Shown in pieces: positions 54,396-64,000 of a stretch of DNA of 64,000 nucleotides (positions are counted from its first letter, which is position 1; each line of letters starts with the position of its first letter). This DNA comes from Calvatia gigantea. Its lineage: Eukaryota; Basidiomycota; Agaricomycetes; Agaricales; Lycoperdaceae. The stretch is from NCBI GenBank assembly GCA_025093985.1, contig JACAAK010000001.1, positions 2,914,001 through 2,978,000 of the forward strand. Reading direction: 5' to 3'. Under the pieces are notes generated by a model. That model was not told the DNA's origin and ran no database searches. It saw only the letters and a program-made list of their open reading frames with translations. The position numbers and the translations under genes are program-made.

Positions 54396-56590
54396 CTAGA
54401 TAGTGGCTATCAGGAGCAAGTCTGAAGCTGCATGAATCACGAACCATATCGCTGCAAACACAAAGAAAGACCACTGATAACCGATCTACACGTACTTGGT
54501 AAGACAAAGCCTTCATATGTGTATCGATAATCAAGGAGCTACCTTGTCGCCGAAGGGTATGCTAATTAAGGCTTCAGAGCCGCTCCACAATTAAAGTGAC
54601 GAGAGTGCCACTTACGAATAAAAACCTAAAGTTAACCCGAAGACCTGGCGAATGAACCTAAGGGACGTTAATGGGGCCAATATATCGCACGGTGAGTTCG
54701 GCCTACCCAAAACAAATACTTGCATCATTACTTCGGGCGTTATAGCAATCGTTGCAGCTGTAAGTATAGCAGACCGATGATACAATTTGCACTGCCGTTC
54801 ACAATCTTAGTTCCAAGCCGGAGCACGGCGAGGTGACGATACTCACTGCCGAAGCAAGCGATGGCTAAACACTCGTTGGCAAGAAATGATGGGGCAAAGG
54901 GTCAAAAACGCACCCATTCCAATGCATGGCGCTACAAATGTATGCGCATATTGAACCGTGAAGCCGTCTGTTGGGATTAAGCACTCGATCGGCTTCATAC
55001 CTTCCGGAGATATACTCACAGCTGTGGGAGACGGACGGTTTACTTCAGAGTATGAAAAAGCGGATTGGGCGTACATTAAAAGACCAATAGGAACTGTGAT
55101 AGCTCCCGTCCAAATTCCATGGAGTCGTACTTCGACAGCCGCTGTCTTGCCTTGGTCAAGAGCTTTTCGGCGAGCTCGTTGTACCATGACGTCGGTCACT
55201 GGTCCAGAGCACAGTTCACCCAAGGATCTAGTGACGGTGTTTACTCTGAGTGTTTTTTTTTCAAGTTCTAGATAGTAATCCTTACGCTCCAACCAGTAGG
55301 CTAATCCCATTTGCAAGACTGTGAATACTTGGTTTCATATGAGAAACGGGAGAGAAAATCGGGTGGACGGACCCGTTTTGGACTGTGTCAAAATGATAAA
55401 TTCTTGTGAAAAGGGTCGCCAAGGTCAGAGCCGGTTCAATTGAAGCGAAGCCATAAACTATCCCGTAAAATAGCGCGGGAAAGGCGACAGAAGGATATTT
55501 GAGCATGCTTAAAGGTTGTATGACAAAATCCTTGGGTTTGAGGCGACGCTCTGATGATACATCCCAAAATCCTAATCGGCTAATGTAGACCCCAAACCTT
55601 AGAGGCGGTGGGCGATACACCTCTCCTTGTCTAAGCAGATCTTTCAACTCGATATTGTCAAGACCATCGCTCTTGACAAGATCAGTAAGAACTTCATCGT
55701 ATGCGGAGGGAGGTCTGGTGTACACTGTTTCGGGAAGAAAGACGAGGCAGACAACCAGCATCACACCTATGTTTTATTAGGGCGGTCATTAGTGTTCGAC
55801 GAGCAGGGATGGAGTTACCGTTCAGCATTGCCCCGGTCCAGAAGCACCATCGCCAACCATGACTTCTTGCGACATAGCCACCAATCTTGAAAACGTTCTT
55901 ATCCTTTTGTCAGTCGGAAGAGAACCACAACGAACTTACAATCGGAGCCAAGTGCGCGCCGTTGGTTAACATCACGGTGTATAATCCCATCGCTTTGCCT
56001 CGTTGGTGTATGTAGCACATATCTGAGATAGTCCCAGCGCCAAGGACGGCAGCCGTAGCTGCGCCAGACCCGTTGAAGGCACGAGCAAGAATTAACGTTC
56101 CATATGACTTAGCTTCTGCTGAGCCGATCGCACTTGCAAGGCCAATGAGCAGGGTAAAAAGATATACAGGCCTTCTACCATAGACGTTTGCGATCGGAAC
56201 GAATATCAATGGCCCAAGGGCACTTGTGCCGATGGCGACTGTGGTTTGGTATGTTGCCGTTACATGAGCGATAGAGAACTCTTCAGCAAGCGGGACCACC
56301 GCAGGGTTTATGATAGCAACATTAAGGGTTGCCAAGAAAGCGAGGATAGAAACTTGGAATAGGATCAACCATTTCAGCCACTTCAGTTGGGTTAGTTTGG
56401 TGAGGTTCAAGGAGGAGAGGGTTCGTACATTGGGATAGTTGAGAGGATCTATTTCTGAAGTATTTGGCTGTGGTACAAGTGGCAGCCCTGTCCCATCAAG
56501 TTTAATTACAGCTGGGGTTTTTGAAACTTCGTGGTGTTCAGCCGATTGGCGCTTCTCGTTCACGTCGAGCTTGTCTGATGAGGAGTCCAT
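54396..56590 (-). CDS. MFS transporter
   Basis: ATG 56590 opens a soluble N-tail (MDSSSDKLDVNEKRQSAEHH), then TM1 WLILFQVSILAFLATLNVAI, the loop motif NVYGRRPVYLF (MFS motif A class), and TMs to MLTNGAHLAPI (exon 1 ends 55940). Exon 2 reads IGGYVARSHGWRWCFWTGAM LN, then LVVCLVFLPETVYTRPP with a long central loop. Later exons include SGPVTDVMVQRARRKA, FIRQVFGLTLGFYS and the final YQWSFFVFAAIWFVIHAASD LLLIATI, stop at 54396-54398. It resembles fungal DHA1-like drug/H+ antiporters. The intron near 54960-55020 could not be placed in frame, so minor damage is possible. Substrate unknown. Confidence 0.75.
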
Positions 56591-56855
56591 AGCTGGGAAC
56601 CGTTTGAAAATGGAACGTGCACAACCTCATATTTATAGCTGCTGAAGTGCCTCTCACGGCGTCCTTGTAAGTAAGTAGCTTGTGGGATTTTCAGAGGAGC
56701 TAAGGTGGTGGAGGGAAGATGGAACCTTCTTGTTTTGATCTAAGCGTGATACCAAATAGACAGGGCCACGTGAGCGCCAACCCGCGTATTCTATTTCGAC
56801 GTGTAACACTCTAACAATCTGTCTACATCACCCTCAGCCAGCTAATTCTCCCCAG
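56591..56855. promoter_or_regulatory. Divergent promoter region, MFS / glucosidase II
   Basis: 265 bp between two outward-facing starts. A CCACGTGA element lies near 56766-56773 and could bind a bHLH factor. No TATA box is clear. Confidence 0.4.
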
Positions 56856-59800
56856 ATGCGGCCGTGGACGCTGCTTGGGCTGGTGGCCTTTCTGCTCGTT
56901 GAAGACACTTTTGCGTTCAAAGCCCATGACTTCAAAACTTGTTCGCAGTCAGGCTTCTGTCGCCGAGGCCGGGCCCTAGCTGCACGTGCAAAGGAAACGA
57001 AGGACATTTGGAAATCTCCCTACTCAGTAGTGGCAAATTCTGTCTCCATTAACCCAAGTGAAGCGGCGTTCACTGCCCGTGTCAAGTCCTCTTTATACCC
57101 CGATATCAAATTTGGCCTGGAACTGCGTGTCCACGAGGATGGTGTCGTTCGGGTTCGTATGGACGAAATTGATGGCCTCCACAAACGATACGACGAGGCT
57201 GCCTCCTGGGCTTTGATTGCGGATCCCAAAATTAGTGAAACGATCCGTTGGACTGCCGGAAAGAAGGACATCCGCGCTGTATACGGACCAAAGAAGGATT
57301 TCGAGCTTGTAGTTTCGTATGAACCGCTCCGAATTGCTCTCTTCAAGAACGGGAGGGAGCAAGTGGTCTTGAACGGGCAAGGGTTCTTACACATGGAACA
57401 TTTCCGAAACAAACCCAAAGTAAAAGTAGAAGAGGCGACGGAGGCAGACAAAGTTGCCGAGGACAAAGGAGCTGAGGGCGCGCAGGAAGTCCTCAAACCA
57501 GAGAACCCCAGAGCGTGGTTCGAAGGGGACAAAGAGGATGCCTACTGGGAGGAAACATTCTCATCTTGGACCGACACCAAACCAAAAGGTACGCCTTAGT
57601 CTTTCCCGAGGCGAACTTCCACTCACAGCCCAACTTCAGGTCCTGAATCCCTCTCGCTCGACGTCACTTTCCCCAACCATGGTACTGTTTATGGTATCCC
57701 CCAGCATGCTACCCGCCTTGCTTTGCCCAGCACAACAGGAGAAGGCGCCTTCTTCTCCGATCCCTATCGTCTTTACAACGCAGATGTTTTCGAATACCTA
57801 GCTTCCTCCCCTGTGTCCCTTTACGGTTCCATCCCCGTTATGCATGCTCACTCGGCCGACTCAACGGTTGGCATCCTGAATGCCGTTGGCTCCGAAACAT
57901 GGATTGACGTTTCCCATCGTTCTGAGAAATCGACCGAAACACACTGGATTTCTGAATCGGGGATTTTGGACCTCTTCCTTCTTCCTGGTCCAACCCCAGA
58001 AGAAGTCTTCAAGCAGTATGCCAAGTTAACGGGTACATCTGTGCTTCCCGCACATTGGTCTTTGGGTTATCACCAATGCCGCTGGAACTACGTTAGCTCA
58101 GACGATGTCCGTACTGTCCAAAAGCGTTTCGACGAGGATGACTTGCCTGTCGACGTCTTCTGGTTGGATATTGAATACTCGGAAGAACACAAGTATTTCA
58201 TCTGGGAGAAGAAGACATTCCCCGATCCGGTCGACATGGTTAACGACGTTGCTGCTCTTGGTCGTAAGGTATGCATCCCTCAACTCTCCTGCCAATACTA
58301 GCTAACGTGGGAGTGCAGATGGTCGTCATCGTTGATCCCCACGTCAAGCGTACATCGAACTACCCAGTGTACCACAAGGCTTCCGAAATGAGCGTCCTCA
58401 TTAAGACCAAGGACGGTCAGGGCGAGTATGAGGGTTGGTGCTGGTCAGGTAGCAGCTCTTGGATCGACTTCTTCAACCCTGGTGCCTGGGAATGGTGGAA
58501 ATCTCTATTTAAGGCCCAGAAACTCCCTGATGGCGCTTGGTCTTGGACTGAGAGTACCGAAGATGTCCATATTTGGAATGACATGAACGAGGTGAGTGTT
58601 TTCCAACTTGGCCACTGAATCGGTTTTCATGCATTATTCGCAGCCTTCAATTTTCAACGGTCCCGAGATTACCATGCCTAAGGATTCCATTCACTACGGT
58701 GGTTGGGAACATCGTGATGTCCACAACATCAACGGAATGCTTTTCGTACGTAGCAATCCTGCTGGAATCCAATACGGATTGCATCTCATGGCTCATTATG
58801 CAGTCCAATCATACATGGCAAGCAGTCCACGAAAGGTCGAACCCCCCCAAGCGGCCCTTCGTTCTCACCCGCTCCTTCTTTGCGGGTTCTCAAAGATTTG
58901 GTGCTATGTGGACAGGAGACAATCTTGGCACTTGGGAGCATATGGCTGTCGGAATCAAGATGGTTCTCTCAAACAGTATCGCGGGCATGAGTTTTTCTGG
59001 ATGTGAGTGTCTTGCCTCTAACGTTGACTCTGGTATCGTGTTAATACTTTTTTCTTCGCAGCTGACGTTGGTGGTTTCTTTGGCAACCCTGAACCGGAAA
59101 TGCTCGTCCGCTGGTATCAAGTCGGAGCCTTCGCACCTTTCTTCCGCGCCCATGCTCACATTGATACCAAACGACGCGAACCATTTTTACTGGATGAACC
59201 ATACAAGACATATGTCCGTAGTATCCTCCGTTTGCGCTATAGCCTCTTGCCAGTTTGGTACACCCAGTTCCGTGAGACAACCACCACTGGTCTCCCAGTC
59301 TTGAGGTATGTACATATCAAAACCTGAACGGGAAACAAACTAACTTCAGCGATTCCAAAAGGCCCCACTACGTCGCATTCCCCAAGGACAAAAATGGCTT
59401 CGACCTCGATGACCAATACTTCATCGGTTCATCTGGTCTTCTCGTCAAACCCGTCACTGAGAAGGGTGTCACAGAGGCTACGGTCTACCTACCGGCGGAA
59501 GATCAGGTTTACTATGACTACTTCACCTTCATTGCTCACCGAAGCACGACCAAAGGCAAGACCCTCACTGTACCAGCCGCCCTCAATCAAATCCCTCTCT
59601 TCATCCGCGGTGGCTCCATCATCTCCACCCGTGAACGCCCCCGACGTGCATCAACGGCTATGAAACACGATCCCTTCACTCTCCGAGTAGCTCTGAGCAA
59701 ATCCGGAGTTGCCCATGGCGAGTTGTACCTCGACGACGGTGAATCATACAACCACGAGAAAGGTCAATTCGTCTGGCGTCAATTCACCGCTGACAAGACA

Positions 59801-60142
59801 TCGGGCAAGAAGGGCAAGAAGCCACTGTTGCGAATCTCAAGTCGGGATTTGGCCTCACATAATCCTGATGGTGCAGTTGATGGTGTTGCACTGAGAGGCG
59901 CCTACACTCCAAGCAACTCCTTTGCTGAGAGCATCAAAGATGTCCGGATTGAGAGTATTATTGTTGTAGGTCTGGAGAAGAAGCCGAAGGGCGTGAAGGT
60001 TGAGGGCATGAATGAAGATCTGATTTGGGATTGGGTTGGTGGTGTTGCGGCGGGAGAGAAGAAGGAAGGTCCATCAAGTTTGTTGGTTGTGAAAGATCCA
60101 AAAGTCTTAGTCGTGAAAGATTGGAGTATAATTATCGAATAG
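56856..60142 (+). CDS. ROT2: Glucosidase II alpha subunit (GH31)
   Basis: Seven exons (56856-57588, 57640-58268, 58319-58591, 58644-58745, 58804-59002, 59062-59305, 59350-60142) encode 990 aa. Signal peptide MRPWTLLGLVAFLLVEDTFA, then FKTCSQSGFCRR as in the ER enzyme. GH31 signatures: HQCRWNYVSSDDV, DVFWLDIEYSEEHKYFIWE, VDPHVK, the nucleophile Asp in IWNDMNE, and the acid Asp in MWTGDNLGTW, followed by GADVGGFFG-type SDVGGFFGNPEPEMLVRWYQ and RAHAHIDTKRREPFL. The enzyme trims the inner glucose residues of N-glycans in the ER with a beta subunit and feeds the calnexin cycle. Length and motif order are normal; all introns are 50-60 bp GT-AG. Confidence 0.96.
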
Positions 60143-61458
60143 ATCGGGTGTAAATATACCACACTTCAAAAGCATAGGTTTCGTCCTTTTTTTTCTCGTT
60201 AGCCGGTAGTCAGCTGCAGGACGGGAGTGCTATTCGGACATAAGAATTATAAATTATGGCTTTAGATATGACACCAATGATAAGAGAACTCGACGGACAC
60301 TTGCTTTTCTCCTCCCCAAGGTTGCTTGCTAGATGCACATAGAGCACACCTAGTTATACAAGCCTTCCAACACCAATATGCAACAATAAAAGGTACTAGA
60401 TTCGAGCATACTCTCTCATCTCTGGATTCTCCGTTGAATTACTTTCGCGCTGGCTTGAACAATCGAAAGTCACCGTTCTCGGGCATTCAAATATAGCACC
60501 GCGAGGGTCCTGGTGAAATTAACATTAAAGCCCAAGATAATGTACTCAAGTCTTTCGAGCAACCACTGATTGGGTGTGAAAAGTGTGGGTGCCCTGGTTG
60601 ATTCAGAGATCCCGGACATGAGCAAAATTGCCAGGAGAAGTGTATCAGAAACTTTGATCTGTGGAGACTGGAGGTGAGAAATTAAAGTCGAGCTTTGAGG
60701 GGTGCACATCCTTGGATTTCCCCCGATGATTGATTGGGTTGAGTTGGAATAATCCCCTGTCTCCAAAATTGCGTGCAAAGGTTAGCCCGCTGCCCATTAT
60801 TATTTGTCTTTAAAGATTTATAGCCTAATAGCCTGAACTGCAGTTTTGAAAGTAAATATCCGGACGTTGTCGAGAGAGGGCAAAAGTCATTCTCGGGCGA
60901 CCCGGTATCTCTCACTGACCTCAATCATGCCGACACATAAGCGCTCATTGGCCATACTTTATAACGTTTGATTTGGTTTTACCATAGACGTTAACTGTCC
61001 TCCCCTTATTGACCAGAGTAGAACGTCAAAAAACAATGTATACAACGAGTACTATATACTATGAGACAGATGACCAGCACAGATAATAGTCTGGTGCTAT
61101 GGCAAATATAACGGCTATTTGAATGTAACGATCGTCGGCAGTGAACAGCGGAAACACAGGTAGAAGGAAAGACGGCAACTATGAACAAGTAAATGACAGT
61201 TGTTTCGTTAGTATATGCGAATAATTTTGACTTTGGAAAAAGAGAAGCGAGTAGACTACTAAATGTCTGTGGTTTCAATGAGGGACAGAGCTATTTTAGC
61301 ATGACTATGTTACAGGGGAAGCAAGAAAGGGGACGTCAAAACCATCTCAAGAAACTCAAACTCAACTGGGCGCCAAAAAAAAATAGGAAGGGAGAGTCCC
61401 AGTCGAAAACAATAAGAAACCAGACCCAATTTATGCACTCCGTGTTCAGAATATTCAA
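60143..61458. other. Intergenic, convergent gene ends
   Basis: 1.3 kb with the 3' flanks of two convergent genes. No gene, tRNA or repeat is recognised. Confidence 0.5.
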
Positions 61459-63486
61459 TTACCGATCCGTTCCACTAGGGACACCGGCCGGTCCACCGTT
61501 ACCACCCATATTCATACTGTTCCTCATCATCTGCATTTGTTGCATGATCCTCAGATGCATGAGCGTCGAATACTGCATTGTCTGCACTGGCACTTGCACA
61601 GGTACTGGAACGGGCATCGCCGTGTGAGGGTTACTCGCCATTGCCATCGACATTGACATTGGTACCGTCACGGGTACGCCTGGCATAGATAATGGCAAGC
61701 CCATAAGTGTATATGGTATCCCTGGTGTCGAATTAGCAAAGTATCCAGCCGCGGTGGTAAGAGGTCTGGTATATGCATGGACAGGAGCTGCGGCGCAGGC
61801 TGAGGGTCGAATATTGGGTTGGATATGATTACGCGCGGACGTCTGGGATTGATCCGGAGTCAATGGGGGTATCGAATCTGGAGAAGAGCGGTGGGAGAGA
61901 GGAGATAAATTGCGAGGTTTCGTGCGCAGCTGTGACTGCGCCGCTCTCCCGGTCCAAGGAACTCGTTCATCGTCAAGTTCTTGATGATCTGTTTGGTCCT
62001 CGGCTGGTTCAGGAAATCCGACCAACCTCTCAGATTCCAAGATGACATGTGGGATAGAAGCGGATATAAGGCCCGGTGGCCTCGCTCCCAAGACAGGCAA
62101 ACTCCCAGGAGGATTAGCATTCGATGTTAGCGAATCCGTTCTTCTTCTGAGTGTCATGAGCAACTCCTTCGACCTCGTCCGCTTTGTTTCTGGATCAACG
62201 GGTATGGACACCGGAAGTACCGACCAACCATCCACGTTATCATTCCAATCAACACCGCCCAAACGCTCATCGCATTGGTGCTCCTCTGCTATGAGAGGGG
62301 TAGTGGAATGACCGCTCGATCTGCCAGCGGCACTACCATCTTCGGACACAGATAACCTCGGTTTAGGATGGTTGGAATTTCCAAAACCAAAGTCTGATAT
62401 CGTAGGGCTAGATTCCTGACTCACGGACATATTGGATGGGACATCCTGAAAGTGTCGCGAGCGCAACTGATCGACAATCGCACGCGTCCGAGAAGAACGA
62501 GTTCCGCGTCGCCGTTGGTTCGCGGGTTCGAACAAGAAAGGCGGCAAAAAGTTGCTAGAGGGTCGTTCGTTGCTTACGGCCGAACTACTGTCACTGCTTG
62601 CTGTACGAGAACGCGCTGGGAGGCTGTTTACGTATTCTTGATGGCCAATTTTACAGTTCGCGGGTGGTGGGAAAGAGTGGCCGAGTGGCGGGAAAGAAAA
62701 TGAGACGAGAGAATCAGAACTGTCGGATGATGTTGAACTGCAGGAAGATGAGGAGAATGTAGATATGGGCGAACCCAAAGGCACGAAGGACGACGCTGAT
62801 GGGTTGAGTCGGAAAGGTTTAGGTGTTGAAGGTCGCGAAAAATAGTCGACGTTGGCGCTTGGTGTTGTGGACTGGTTTTCGCGAGGGCTCAGCACTGGCC
62901 TTGATTTGGCTTTCCCTTCCTTCAGCAGCTCCTGCAAAGACGTCCTGCCGATGAGGTTCTCGATCATTTCGTCCCACTGCTCCTTTCCCAGTTTGACGTC
63001 GGATTCCGATACGTCGGCACATAGCTTCTCCTGAAGCTCCAGGTCCTCTTGATTGGGGTCAGGACAGGTTGAATAGTCAAAGCCAACTGCGTTTTCGTAG
63101 GCCTTCATTATGTCACTGGCACTTCTTACCCCAATCAATTCCTCGTTTAGTGTATCATCTTCACCAGCGATTTGGCAGTTCGAGGCGAAATTCCACTCGC
63201 TCGGTACGCCGGAGGCATCATCCAAGCTTCCATCGTCGTTTGGATGCTCCCATGTCCGCTTGTTGTACAGCGAAAAATCGTAAAAGGGCGGCTTTGCGAA
63301 AACGAAGTCTTGAGATGCCTTTTCTGGCTCGTATGACCACGATGCTGAGCTGAAAGGTGTATGACACCAGTTGGCAGATAAAACCTGTCGGTCATCTTCT
63401 CCTACGGGCGTAGGTTCATCCTGGCTATTTTTTGGCTGGGGGTCCATTGTAGAATTAAGTCGGCCACCCAAAGGTCTACCTAGCAT
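61459..63486 (-). CDS. Large disordered protein, ~675 aa, unknown
   Basis: ATG 63486 (MLGRPLGGRLNSTMDPQPKN) is the first in frame after a likely 5'-UTR intron (GTGAGT at 63556 to AACAG near 63500). The N-terminal third has folded-looking pieces: FAKPPFYDFSLYNKRTWEHP, EELIGVRSASDIMKAYENAV, EQWDEMIENLIGRTSLQELL. The rest is Ser/Pro-rich. The C-terminus is Met/Pro/Val/Gln-rich (VPMSMSMAMASNP, MPVPVPVQVPVQTMQ, LRIMQQMQMMRNSMNMGG), a prion-like or transcription-factor-like tail. A single long exon. No family is recognised. Confidence 0.65.
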   Translation of the reverse strand: MLGRPLGGRLNSTMDPQPKNSQDEPTPVGEDDRQVLSANWCHTPFSSASWSYEPEKASQDFVFAKPPFYDFSLYNKRTWEHPNDDGSLDDASGVPSEWNFASNCQIAGEDDTLNEELIGVRSASDIMKAYENAVGFDYSTCPDPNQEDLELQEKLCADVSESDVKLGKEQWDEMIENLIGRTSLQELLKEGKAKSRPVLSPRENQSTTPSANVDYFSRPSTPKPFRLNPSASSFVPLGSPISTFSSSSCSSTSSDSSDSLVSFSFPPLGHSFPPPANCKIGHQEYVNSLPARSRTASSDSSSAVSNERPSSNFLPPFLFEPANQRRRGTRSSRTRAIVDQLRSRHFQDVPSNMSVSQESSPTISDFGFGNSNHPKPRLSVSEDGSAAGRSSGHSTTPLIAEEHQCDERLGGVDWNDNVDGWSVLPVSIPVDPETKRTRSKELLMTLRRRTDSLTSNANPPGSLPVLGARPPGLISASIPHVILESERLVGFPEPAEDQTDHQELDDERVPWTGRAAQSQLRTKPRNLSPLSHRSSPDSIPPLTPDQSQTSARNHIQPNIRPSACAAAPVHAYTRPLTTAAGYFANSTPGIPYTLMGLPLSMPGVPVTVPMSMSMAMASNPHTAMPVPVPVQVPVQTMQYSTLMHLRIMQQMQMMRNSMNMGGNGGPAGVPSGTDR

Positions 63487-64000
63487 GTGGTCGAAGCTGT
63501 CTGTTAGTACGGTGATTTCTGGGAAAATGACCAAAAGATAGGAACGTAGACTCACCGGAACCTTTTCAAGAGGAGGACAAGGTTGTTCTGTGCAGAAGGG
63601 CTACGGGAGGCCAAACATGTGTTGAGTGCCTGCCTGGCTTGAGAACTGAACTAAATTCACTGATGTCTGCCCTCGAGATCACGGGACCCTGCCAATTCTT
63701 CCCCACATCACTCGACTAGCCGGTATTCTTACGCAAATAATAGTCTTTTGTACGTCTCCGAATCCCCGATCCCTGCAGTGGCGCTTGTAAATCGCCCAAC
63801 TGGTCTCGCTGCTGGGAAGTATTTTTCGGGACGTGAGATATGACTCATAGCAACACCCCTCGGTTTCGCTTCGTCCTCGTTGCAAAGTTTGTGTTTATTA
63901 ATAAACACCCACCGGCCTTTGACTCGACTCCTTTTGATCATGTCAATTCATAAATCTTTCTGTAAGATGGCCAATTAATATGGGCGTCGAATTTTATGAA
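63487..64000. other. 5' flank of the disordered-protein gene
   Basis: It contains a predicted 5'-UTR intron (about 63500-63556) and no other gene. Confidence 0.45.

Noticed and set aside
1..64000. CRISPR arrays, bacterial operons or phage systems
   Set aside because: Spliceosomal introns, fungal gene families and Pol III tRNA signals show eukaryotic nuclear DNA; no spaced direct repeats were seen.

Overview
The window is nuclear DNA from a filamentous basidiomycete, most likely an Agaricomycete. Genes carry many short introns (about 50-60 bp, GT...AG). The gene content includes class I hydrophobins, a large F-box-like family, a COPI subunit, glucosidase II and an F-BAR/SH3 protein. The species cannot be fixed from the sequence alone.

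Layout. 1-3.05 kb is a nest of transposons: a Ty1/copia element (gag/protease part plus its 5' LTR) sits in the end of a Tc1/mariner transposase gene, and the mariner sits in the 3' end of an F-box gene. 3.05-11.6 kb is a tandem array of three F-box-like genes (the first dead, the next two open). The first two units are each followed upstream by a decayed copy of the 3' end of a metallophosphatase gene; the intact gene lies at 11.2-14.1 kb. 14.4-15.7 kb holds a divergent pair: a NIF3/YqfO-type small protein and coatomer zeta. 15.7-19.1 kb is gene-poor. 19.1-24.8 kb holds an F-BAR/SH3 septation-type protein, a tRNA-Thr and an SR-rich nuclear protein. 25.1-28.8 kb carries two more F-box relatives on the + strand.

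29.3-39.5 kb contains a four-TM protein, two coiled-coil proteins, a 134-bp fold-back element and several short unrecognised genes. 39.5-43.5 kb is almost featureless. 43.5-48.1 kb holds three hydrophobin loci, each with a damaged reading frame. 48.4-56.6 kb has a Sld7-C-like protein, a small conserved gene, a dimeric alpha/beta-barrel (EthD-like) protein and an MFS transporter. 56.9-60.1 kb is the ER glucosidase II catalytic subunit, and 61.5-63.5 kb is a low-complexity protein.

How the genes work together. Housekeeping genes (RET3, ROT2, F-BAR/SH3, SR-rich protein, metallophosphatase) form stable blocks. Between them lie fast-evolving families: F-box-like proteins, hydrophobins, transposons. 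The secretory pathway recurs (COPI, glucosidase II, secreted phosphatase, hydrophobins), but nothing shows co-regulation. The most distinctive structures are the F-box/phosphatase tandem array with its transposon-broken end copy and the decaying hydrophobin cluster. No clearly new molecular system was found.
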